Below, piece by piece: positions 39,545-46,785 of a stretch of 52,595 nucleotides of DNA. The DNA comes from an uncultured Oscillibacter sp. (GTDB taxonomy: Bacteria; Bacillota; Clostridia; Oscillospirales; Oscillospiraceae), in NCBI GenBank assembly GCA_900551885.1, contig URXS01000003.1, positions 1 to 52,595 of the forward strand. Direction: 5' to 3'. The notes below the pieces were generated by a model that was given only the letters and a program-made list of their open reading frames with translations, made no database searches and was not told the DNA's origin. Position numbers and translations under genes: made by a program. Positions within the stretch are counted from its first letter, which is position 1. Each line of letters starts with the position of its first letter.

Positions 39545-40522
39545 ATGGCCGTTATCGTGACCGCACCTCAATCCCGGGTCCTCAGTAGAGGCGCGTGCGT
39601 TGTTTCCTGGCAACCGGAGTTTCCGCAAAGCCGATATGAAATCCAATATCGGAAGAAAGGGGTAGATTCTTGGTCCACGTTGGGCGTTGTCACTTCTGGT
39701 GAGACGAGCGCTCAGTTGGACCTGGATACCTTTGAAGATTTCCAGGAATACCACTATCGGGTGATTTGCTATTCGGACAGTGCGCAAAGCGGGGACAGCT
39801 TTTATTCTGGAAGCGACGCCAGCCCTGCATACAGCCTAGTCGTGTGCCCCGCAGAGGCCGTTCATATTATGCGGGTCAAATATGGAGACGGGATGGTGGA
39901 GGTTCCTTTGTATGAAAGTGCTGGTCGCGCTCCCCGTCTTCGGCAAGAAACCGAAAACGGTGTCTGCGAGACCTCTCTTATTGACCCTGGGGATTTGATG
40001 GCCTCCGAACTTAGATTTCGGGTGCGCGACAGGGTTTTTGCTGCGCCAAAGAAAAGCGCAACCCCACCGGACCCTGGTGTTCCTGGGGCTGAGGATTTAA
40101 CCGTGGATGTAAAAACTCCAACATCCTATAATTACAATTACCTGTCTTCATATTCAGCATATCAATATTACACTTATCGTGCCTATAACTATAAGTACCT
40201 ATCGTCTTACTCCGCATACTACTACTACCAAGGCACCTCGTATACCTATTTCACATACAAAACCAGATATTTTAATGGATACTACGCCCGTTATGCTTAC
40301 CTTGGGACATACAGATACCTCGCATGGTATGGTGCGTATTCATACAAATATTTTGAGAGCACCCCGCATTCCGACACCTATTACACTCGTAAAACCGGGT
40401 ATACAGCCAATTACGCTTACACTACGGGATACTATTCTACTGCGGAAACCGGGTACAAAGCTAATTATGCCGGCGGAACTGGTTATTATTACAGCTACTA
40501 TCGGTACTATGTTAAAAGTTGA
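39545..40522 (+). CDS. tyrosine-rich virion protein, candidate modified adhesin
   Basis: 325 residues, four bases after the fibre stop, with AGGAGG. Residues 1-100 are a fibronectin-III-like domain (SRYEIQYRKKGVDSWSTLG). Residues 101-190 form a second beta region ending in a Pro linker. The last 135 residues contain 46 Tyr by my count, in repeated units (YNY.YLSSYSAY twice; TGY.ANYA two or three times), with few acidic residues. No known domain is recognised there. The radical SAM and GT8 genes follow at once, so the tail is the likely substrate. Confidence 0.82.
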   Translation: MAVIVTAPQSRVLSRGACVVSWQPEFPQSRYEIQYRKKGVDSWSTLGVVTSGETSAQLDLDTFEDFQEYHYRVICYSDSAQSGDSFYSGSDASPAYSLVVCPAEAVHIMRVKYGDGMVEVPLYESAGRAPRLRQETENGVCETSLIDPGDLMASELRFRVRDRVFAAPKKSATPPDPGVPGAEDLTVDVKTPTSYNYNYLSSYSAYQYYTYRAYNYKYLSSYSAYYYYQGTSYTYFTYKTRYFNGYYARYAYLGTYRYLAWYGAYSYKYFESTPHSDTYYTRKTGYTANYAYTTGYYSTAETGYKANYAGGTGYYYSYYRYYVKS

Positions 40523-40533
40523 GGAGGATCAAA

Positions 40534-41499
40534 ATGCCGAACATCGCTATTACGAACTACTGCAATCTCCGGTGTCCTTATTGTTTCGCGGACGATATGA
40601 TCGCCGAGGAAAAGCAGAACATTTCAATCGAGCAGTTTCGCTCAATTTTGTGTTGGCTGGCCAGGACCAGGACTCCGCATTTCGGTATTATCGGAGGAGA
40701 ACCTACCATGCACCCGCATTTCGATAAGATTATGGAAGAGGTCAACCGATACTGCCAGGAGATGGACGCCGGGGCTACCCTATTTACAAACGGTATCCAC
40801 CTAGATCAGTGGCTGCCGGTAATCGGCAACGGGGTTGGCATCCTGCTGAACTGCAATTCCGATCTCAATATGAAACCGGAGCAGTGGAAAGCAATGAACT
40901 CGACATTGGATCACCTCTCTCTCATGGGGTGGTTTTTGCCAGGCCGGGAGCGCTGTACTGTGGGCTGTAACCTGTATGCGGAGCGGGAGGACTACGATTA
41001 TCTGTGGGAGATCGTGGACCGGTTGCATCTTCAGCAAATTCGCACTTCTGTTACCGCACCTATCTCAAACCGATGGAAACGAGATAAGGAGGGCTACTAC
41101 GAGAAGATGAAGCCGATCTTCCTTTCTTTCTGCCGCAGGGCTCAGGAGCGCAGTGTGAGGCTGAACATTGACTGTAATCATATTCCTGTCTGCTACTATA
41201 CTCCCGCCGAACGGGATCTGGTCGCAGAGGTCTCCGAGCAAGTTCCCGATGCAATGTGTGTCCCGGTAGTGGACATTACCCCGGACTTCCGCGCCACAGC
41301 TTGCTTTGGAGCCTACGATCCGGTCTCCTGCGCTGACTTTGAAACGCTCCCCGACCTGGAGCGTTTTTTGTTGTTCAGAAAGACGTATCCACGGGTTCAG
41401 TCAAATTGCTCCGGCAAATGTAACGGGTGCAAACAGCACGATCTATTGCTCTGCCAGGGCGGATGCCTAGCTTTTGCGGATATATCGGGGGAGGGCTGA
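40534..41499 (+). CDS. radical SAM enzyme with SPASM-like auxiliary cysteines
   Basis: 321 residues from ATG 40534 with GAGGAGG (the frame is open to 40519). The 4Fe-4S/SAM motif is CNLRCPYC (Cys 10, 14, 17), followed by GGEPTMHPHFDKI, the typical SAM-binding GGE. The C-terminus has a SPASM-like cysteine set (ACFGAYDPVSC; NCSGKCNGC; CQGGC) able to hold auxiliary clusters. Such enzymes usually modify peptide side chains or backbone (PqqE, anSME, sactisynthases). No separate precursor peptide gene is seen. The tyrosine-rich protein directly upstream is the best candidate substrate. Confidence 0.9.
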   Translation: MPNIAITNYCNLRCPYCFADDMIAEEKQNISIEQFRSILCWLARTRTPHFGIIGGEPTMHPHFDKIMEEVNRYCQEMDAGATLFTNGIHLDQWLPVIGNGVGILLNCNSDLNMKPEQWKAMNSTLDHLSLMGWFLPGRERCTVGCNLYAEREDYDYLWEIVDRLHLQQIRTSVTAPISNRWKRDKEGYYEKMKPIFLSFCRRAQERSVRLNIDCNHIPVCYYTPAERDLVAEVSEQVPDAMCVPVVDITPDFRATACFGAYDPVSCADFETLPDLERFLLFRKTYPRVQSNCSGKCNGCKQHDLLLCQGGCLAFADISGEG

Positions 41500-41502
41500 T
41501 GT

Positions 41503-42336
41503 ATGCACCTTCTAATGTGCGGGGACTGTGGTGTTCTTGCGGGAATGGAAGTCGTGATTTACTCAGCAACGTATTATACCCCAGGGATTCACTGGCACAT
41601 CATGACCATGGACGTGGAGGTGTCCCACTCAGACGGATCTACGAACGGTTACATGGCGCTTACGCCAGACATGAAAGCCTGGTTGTCGCACCTAGTCCAT
41701 TTCCTTGATCGAAGCGCATCTATCGACTTCTACCAGTGCGAGACGACCTATCAAGAGCATCTGGCGGACTCCGTAAACCGAGACACAAATTTCACCCCTT
41801 ACGCCGCGCTTCGGCTTTTAGCAGACCTCGTTCTACCGGTGGAGCACTGCCTGTACCTGGATGCGGATGTTGTCGTTACCGAAGATCTTCGCCCTATGTA
41901 TTCGGACTATTTATCTAGGGATTCAGATTATGCTGCTTCCTATGCCTACGAGGCTTTGGACGATTGGGGTGAAATGGTATCCGGCGTGATGTTTTTGAAC
42001 CTTGCGCGGATGCGTCACAGTGGTTCTTTAGCCAGAGCCCGGCGCCTCTATAACACGCGGCGGTTTCGCTACCCGGACCAGGCCGCGCTTTTTTATGCGC
42101 AGGAACCCGGTCGTATGCACAGTTCCCATGTCTCTGAGCGCAACTGGAAAGAGCTGGCGGACAAGCCAACCATCATCCACCTGACCAGTGAGAATTACGG
42201 AAAGCCATATACCCTTACGTCCGGTTTGTTTTACCGATATTACCCCGAGTTCAAGTTCATTTTCGATGGATTGGAAAAGGCCAGGGAGTGTTATCGGGGG
42301 GCATGTGATTGGTACCGCCCGCCCAGGCCAGTTTGA
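41503..42336 (+). CDS. glycosyltransferase family 8 protein
   Basis: 277 residues with a GT-A fold of family GT8. The start LLMCGDCGVLAGMEVVIYS and IHWHIMTMDV match the donor-binding region, FTPYAALRLLADLVLP precedes the metal-binding DxD (LDAD, Asp120 and Asp122), and VSGVMFLNLARM and IIHLTSENYGKPY fit later motifs. It would transfer a hexose or similar from a UDP-sugar. GT8 includes glycogenin, which glucosylates a tyrosine, so the tyrosine-rich neighbour is a plausible acceptor. It begins three bases after the radical SAM stop. Confidence 0.9.
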   Translation: MHLLMCGDCGVLAGMEVVIYSATYYTPGIHWHIMTMDVEVSHSDGSTNGYMALTPDMKAWLSHLVHFLDRSASIDFYQCETTYQEHLADSVNRDTNFTPYAALRLLADLVLPVEHCLYLDADVVVTEDLRPMYSDYLSRDSDYAASYAYEALDDWGEMVSGVMFLNLARMRHSGSLARARRLYNTRRFRYPDQAALFYAQEPGRMHSSHVSERNWKELADKPTIIHLTSENYGKPYTLTSGLFYRYYPEFKFIFDGLEKARECYRGACDWYRPPRPV

Positions 42337-42355
42337 TTACTGAGGAGGTAGTTCA

Positions 42356-42586
42356 GTGACAGAAAGTGTTATATCTGCGTTGATTACCGGTGGTCTGACA
42401 TTGCTGGGGGTCATTATCTCAAACAACCGCCGCCAGGCGGTAGCGGATACCAAAATCGACGAGTTGACAAGGGAGGTACGAGAGCACAACAACTTCGCTC
42501 GTCGAGTTCCTGTTGTGGAGGAGCAGATTAAGGTCATCAACCACCGGATCAGCGACCTGGAAGAATTCCACAAACCTGAGAAATAA
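42356..42586 (+). CDS. XhlA-like / holin-associated membrane protein
   Basis: 76 residues from GTG with AGGAGG. One membrane helix at 5-22 (VISALITGGLTLLGVIIS) and a charged coiled-coil C-terminus (DELTREVREHNN, EEQIKVINHRISDLEEF). It resembles the small proteins that accompany holins in Firmicutes phages. Starts the lysis group. Confidence 0.68.
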   Translation: MTESVISALITGGLTLLGVIISNNRRQAVADTKIDELTREVREHNNFARRVPVVEEQIKVINHRISDLEEFHKPEK

Positions 42587-42621
42587 AACCGGCAAAGCCG
42601 GAATTTGAAAGGAGTATTTTT

Positions 42622-43077
42622 ATGCAGAAGGTTTTCGACATCATTAAGGAGGGCCAGAAGGCCGGTAAAAGCTGTGCGGAGATCAGTGCGACCTTGGCGG
42701 AAGCGGGCTACAACACCAATGTCAACGGCAAAAAGGATGGTAATGCTTTCGTTTATATGGACGAGAGCAACCGAGAGCCCTGTATGGTCAGCGATGGCAA
42801 GATCGTGGTGGGCACTGTAAACCCCATGTATACCGTCCTGTATAAGGGCGAGGAATACCACACCGCTGAGGACCATGTGACCCTTTTGGAGGGCCCCGGT
42901 GTCCCGGATATCCAGGAGCGAGAGAAGTTGCCCCGGGAGGTGGACAAGAGCCGGAGAATGGACCTGGCTGGCAAGTCTGAGAAGGACCGCACCGGCATTG
43001 TGCAGCACACAGCCATCGGGGACTTCAAGTGCGACTACAACGAGGACGGCTACTTTGTCCGGGGCATCCGGGCGTAA
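42622..43077 (+). CDS. hypothetical protein in the lysis group
   Basis: 151 residues with AAAGGAG. An N-terminal helical domain (FDIIKEGQKAGKSCAEISAT, an HTH-like pattern) is followed by a beta-rich part. No signal peptide or membrane segment. Found between holin-type genes, so a lysis-timing or structural role is possible. No family recognised. Confidence 0.6.
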   Translation: MQKVFDIIKEGQKAGKSCAEISATLAEAGYNTNVNGKKDGNAFVYMDESNREPCMVSDGKIVVGTVNPMYTVLYKGEEYHTAEDHVTLLEGPGVPDIQEREKLPREVDKSRRMDLAGKSEKDRTGIVQHTAIGDFKCDYNEDGYFVRGIRA

Positions 43078-43089
43078 GGAGGGGTCTTC

Positions 43090-43299
43090 ATGAGTGACAA
43101 GGCAAAGAAATGGACCAAAGCCGCCGGGGTCCGGGCAGTCAAGACCGTAGCACAAACTGCCGTGGCCACCATCGGCACAGCCGCCGTGCTGGGAGACGTA
43201 AACTGGATCGCCGTGGCGTCCGCGTCTATTCTGGCAGGAATTCTGTCTCTGCTGACCAGCGTGGCGGGCCTGCCGGAGGTCAATAATGGCAACGGCTAA
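43090..43299 (+). CDS. holin (r1t-type)
   Basis: 69 residues with a basic N-terminus and two hydrophobic segments: AVKTVAQTAVATIGTAAVLG and WIAVASASILAGILSLLTSV, separated by a short turn with Asp/Asn. This is the layout of class II holins such as the r1t type. It overlaps the endolysin gene by 14 bases. Confidence 0.82.
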   Translation: MSDKAKKWTKAAGVRAVKTVAQTAVATIGTAAVLGDVNWIAVASASILAGILSLLTSVAGLPEVNNGNG

Positions 43300-43984
43300 A
43301 GAGCTGCTGGCTATTGCTGTGGGAGAACTGGGGACCAAGGAGGCCCCGGCTGGCTCCAACAAGGTCAAGTACGCCAGCTGGTTCGGTCTTAACGGTTACC
43401 CCTGGTGCGCCATGTTCGTGGCTTGGGTGTTCGCTCAGGCAGACGTGGCTTTGCCTGCGAGGACAAGCTCCTGCGGCATTCTGCGCAACTATGCCATCAA
43501 AGCAGGGATGTGGGTCACATCCGGCTACCAACCGGGCGATGTGGTAATCTATGACTTCCCCGGAGGCGCTGCCACGGACCACTGTGGGATCGTGGAGACC
43601 GCTACCAGCAGCTCTGTGACGGCCATCGAAGGCAATACCGCCGTAGGCAACGACAGCAACGGCGGAATGGTCATGCGGCGGACGCGCCCTCTTAAACAGG
43701 TAGTAGGAGCCGTCCGCCCCCAGTATGAGGAAGAGGAGGACGAGGACGTGGACGTGGACGTGGTGCGATATAAGTATCTGGCGGACATCCCGGCCAAATT
43801 CCATCCGGTGGTCGAAACGCTGATGAACGCCGGGATTATCCAGGGTGACGGCAGCGACCCCGCCGGCAATGGTGATGTCATCGACCTGAGTCACGATCAG
43901 GTCCGTCTGCTGGTGTTCGCCTACCGTGGCGGTGCCTTTGACGCCAAACTGAAAGCCGCCGGACTGAAACCGGCGGTGAGGTAG
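43286..43984 (+). CDS. endolysin with CHAP amidase/endopeptidase domain
   Basis: 232 residues. The N-terminal 135 residues form a CHAP domain: the nucleophile cysteine in YPWCAMFVAWV (about 41), histidine in ATDHCGIVE (about 98), and a Glu/Asn in IEGNT as third residue. An acidic linker (EEEEDEDVDVDV) leads to a C-terminal domain (MNAGIIQGDGS, DQVRLLVFAYRGG) resembling SLH-like wall-binding modules. It cuts host peptidoglycan after holin action. Confidence 0.9.
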   Translation: MATAKELLAIAVGELGTKEAPAGSNKVKYASWFGLNGYPWCAMFVAWVFAQADVALPARTSSCGILRNYAIKAGMWVTSGYQPGDVVIYDFPGGAATDHCGIVETATSSSVTAIEGNTAVGNDSNGGMVMRRTRPLKQVVGAVRPQYEEEEDEDVDVDVVRYKYLADIPAKFHPVVETLMNAGIIQGDGSDPAGNGDVIDLSHDQVRLLVFAYRGGAFDAKLKAAGLKPAVR

Positions 43985-43998
43985 AAACAAGCCTGAGC

Positions 43999-44030
43999 AG
44001 GAGGCTCCCATATCTGGGAGCCTCCTTTTT
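43999..44030 (+). terminator. intrinsic terminator after endolysin
   Basis: AGGAGGCTCCCA (43999-44010) pairs with TGGGAGCCTCCT (44015-44026) around a four-base loop, followed by TTTTT. A textbook Rho-independent terminator ending the tail/lysis operon. Confidence 0.92.
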
Positions 44031-44058
44031 ATATTAGAGAGGAGTGACCTTCCGCCCC

Positions 44059-46767
44059 ATGGCAAAGTCGTTCAACGAATTAGTAAAGGAGCATGGCTCT
44101 GTGTCAGCCGCCTTGAAGGCGCAGGGATACGAAAAGACGGATTCCGGTGGCTGGAAGAAAGACAGCTCCTCCGGTAGTTCAAGTTCGAGTTCCAAGGCCA
44201 GCACTGGCACAAGCACAAGCTCGAGTTCAAGTTCAAGTTCCAAGGCCAGCTCCGGAACAAGTTCCGGTAAATCCAGTTCGAGTTCCTCCAGTGGTAAGAG
44301 CACATCTACGATTTCCGCAACGAAGGTGTCGGGTTCCAGTTCTTCCCCGACCTCTGGTTCCTCCGCGGTAGCCCTTGACCGGGACTATCATCAGGAAGCC
44401 ATCGACGCCGCCGCACGGGGTGACTGGGCGGCGGTCAACCAAGCCCTGGCGGCCCGGCAGCAGAAGATCAATGCCCAGGGGGGCAACGACCGCGGCACAT
44501 CGAATCAGTCCATTTATCAGCAGCTGATCTCTCAATACGGCGGCTCTTCTAGCTCCGGGAAAGCAACTTCCTCCGGCGGTTCTACTTCTACCGGAAGCAC
44601 AGGGAAAGTATCTTCCGCTACACAGGGCACCCCCACGGCGGTGGACGCCAATAGAAACTACCATCAGGAGGCTATCGACGCCGCAGCACGAGGTGATTGG
44701 GCCGCCGTCAACCAAGCTCTGGCAGCCCGGCAGCAGAAGATCAACGCACAAGGCGGCAACGATAGAGGGACTTCCACTCAGCAGATTTACCAGCAGCTTT
44801 TGGCGCAGTATGGCAGTTCCCCAAGCGGTTCCCCCAGCAAGGGCACTATGACGCAGGACGAAATGGTGGCCCATTTGTACGCCGGAAACTACGTAGGGGA
44901 CACCGGCAACCATCTTGGAAAAGGGTGGGAAGAAGGGCGAGACTATTTGGCGGAAGCCATGGAGTTCGCAAAAGCCGGAAACCTGACCGACGCCTATACC
45001 GCTTTAGCTAAGCGCGGTTATAAGATGGCCGATACCGGGAGCACCGGGAATGGTACTTCGCAGGCACAGGCGTACCAAATCATCCACCAACTGTTTAATC
45101 AGAGCGGCGAGTTGGAACGGCAGTACGGAATCCAGCGTGATAACAATACCAAATGGCTGGAGGAGTCCGGAGCAACCGCCGGTAATCCGAGCAACGCCTA
45201 TAAAACTTTGCTTAAAAACGGCTTTTGGGTGACCTATGACGGGGAGGGCAATCCGGTTATGGCCTCCCACGCTATGAGCAGTCTTGAGAAGCCGAAATAC
45301 ACAAAGGAAGAAATCGATCTGACTTCCTCATATTTGAAGAACGGTTTCGACCTGGACACTTATCTCGCCCTTCATAATATGGCTGTGGACCGCACGGGAA
45401 TCGGCACGAAGTATGGCGATGATGGGGTTCTCCAACTGGATGAAGGCGATTTTACCCCGCAAAGTCTTTGGAAAAACGGTGTTATCGCCCCCGGCAACGG
45501 GCTATACGATACCCCCTCCTCCGGTACTGGAGCTTCCGAAACAACGGGCAGCACTGGGGGGCTTGGCACGGGAACCATTGGCGGCCTACCTACCTGGACT
45601 GGGTCCGGCTCTGGGTCCGGGTCTGTATCCGGGGGCGGAGGGTCCTTCACACCGGGTTCCCTTGGCGACTACCTGGACCAGTGGCTTCAGGCTGCCCAGC
45701 AACAGCAGACCAACACCATCGATTGGGGGACATCCCAAGCGGTAAACGAGTTGGTCCGCGCTCAGCAAGAAGCTGAGGAGCAGTATCAGACCCAGCGGAA
45801 CCAAATCGCCATTGACGAGGCGAAGGCCAAGGACAATCAGGCACTGTACGCCGAGGCCCGGGGCGACAAGGGTGGTATCGGAGCGGCACAGTATGACACC
45901 ATTATGAATACGGCAGCGCAGAACCGGCTGTCCGTGAACAGTGCCCAGACCAAGCTGGCCAGTGATACCGCCCGCCAGATTGCAGACCTCCGGGCCCAGG
46001 GTGAGTATGAAAAGGCCGACGCGCTGTTGCAGTTGACCCAGACCTACCTTTCCCAACTTATCAGCCTGGAGCAGTGGAGCATGGAATACAACCTGTCTGT
46101 GGCCCAGTTCAATGCCAGTCTGGAACAGTGGGCGAAGGAGTATGATCTGAAGGTCGCTGATCTGATGGGCAGTTACAATGGCCAACCCACCCTCAGCGGA
46201 CAGCAGTTTGCCTTTACCCAGCAGCAGTACCAGGATGAACTGAACGCCCAGAATAAGGACCGTTTGGCCAGCGCAGGCGAGACTCTGCTGGCCGCCGGCA
46301 TCATGCCTTCCGATTCTCAGTTGGACGCCCTGGGCCTGACCAAGGATCAGGCGCAGACCTTTATTTCGGCCATGAAAGCCGAACAGGCGGCCTCCGCGAG
46401 CAAGGGGAGCAGCAGCGGCAGCGGTAGTGGTAGCGGTTCTTCTTCCAGCCAGGATTACGACGGCCTGTTTGCAGCAGCAAAGAACGCCGGCAGCAACGCC
46501 CGCAGTTTTATTTCCAACAACTACAAGAAATACGGGTTCACCAGTTCTACTGGTCTGTGGGACGAATATCAGGAGTGGCTCGAAGGCACTAAGGGAACGG
46601 AGAGCCTTGGATCTGCCGCTCGTGGACTTTGGAATATCATTCGGCAGCTTGGCGACAGCCCTGCGACTGCGCAAAAGCGGATCGAGTCTTATGCCAGTGA
46701 CGGCAGAATTACGGAGGAAGAAGAAGCTATTCTTCTCCGCATGATACTGGCTCTTGCCGGTGAGTAA
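44059..46767 (+). CDS. large virion protein with Ser-rich linkers and threefold repeat
   Basis: 902 residues from ATG 44059 (GTG 44044 is an alternative). Residues about 40-105 are a serine-rich linker. Then come two almost identical units (YHQEAIDAAARGDWAAVNQA and GGNDRGTS) near residues 107 and 195 and a diverged third (LAEAMEFAKAGNLTDAYTAL) near 290. They resemble helical repeats. The C-terminal half is helical (LVRAQQEAEEQYQTQRNQIA and on) with a final EF-hand-like DGRITEEEEAILL. It is probably an internal or ejected virion protein, judging by the polyvalent gene after it. Confidence 0.7.
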   Translation: MAKSFNELVKEHGSVSAALKAQGYEKTDSGGWKKDSSSGSSSSSSKASTGTSTSSSSSSSSKASSGTSSGKSSSSSSSGKSTSTISATKVSGSSSSPTSGSSAVALDRDYHQEAIDAAARGDWAAVNQALAARQQKINAQGGNDRGTSNQSIYQQLISQYGGSSSSGKATSSGGSTSTGSTGKVSSATQGTPTAVDANRNYHQEAIDAAARGDWAAVNQALAARQQKINAQGGNDRGTSTQQIYQQLLAQYGSSPSGSPSKGTMTQDEMVAHLYAGNYVGDTGNHLGKGWEEGRDYLAEAMEFAKAGNLTDAYTALAKRGYKMADTGSTGNGTSQAQAYQIIHQLFNQSGELERQYGIQRDNNTKWLEESGATAGNPSNAYKTLLKNGFWVTYDGEGNPVMASHAMSSLEKPKYTKEEIDLTSSYLKNGFDLDTYLALHNMAVDRTGIGTKYGDDGVLQLDEGDFTPQSLWKNGVIAPGNGLYDTPSSGTGASETTGSTGGLGTGTIGGLPTWTGSGSGSGSVSGGGGSFTPGSLGDYLDQWLQAAQQQQTNTIDWGTSQAVNELVRAQQEAEEQYQTQRNQIAIDEAKAKDNQALYAEARGDKGGIGAAQYDTIMNTAAQNRLSVNSAQTKLASDTARQIADLRAQGEYEKADALLQLTQTYLSQLISLEQWSMEYNLSVAQFNASLEQWAKEYDLKVADLMGSYNGQPTLSGQQFAFTQQQYQDELNAQNKDRLASAGETLLAAGIMPSDSQLDALGLTKDQAQTFISAMKAEQAASASKGSSSGSGSGSGSSSSQDYDGLFAAAKNAGSNARSFISNNYKKYGFTSSTGLWDEYQEWLEGTKGTESLGSAARGLWNIIRQLGDSPATAQKRIESYASDGRITEEEEAILLRMILALAGE

Positions 46768-46785
46768 AGGAGGGATTGAGCGGCT

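Noticed and set aside
40090..40522. Tyrosine-rich tail as a diversity-generating retroelement variable region
   Set aside because: No reverse transcriptase, accessory gene or template repeat is visible in the window, and the Tyr codons form regular peptide repeats rather than a C-type lectin scaffold with scattered adenine-linked changes.
44150..44360. Serine-codon runs as a repeat element or phase-variable tract
   Set aside because: Codons are mixed (TCC, AGT, TCG, AGC) without a uniform repeat unit, so slipped-strand variation is unlikely. It fits a flexible Ser-rich linker.
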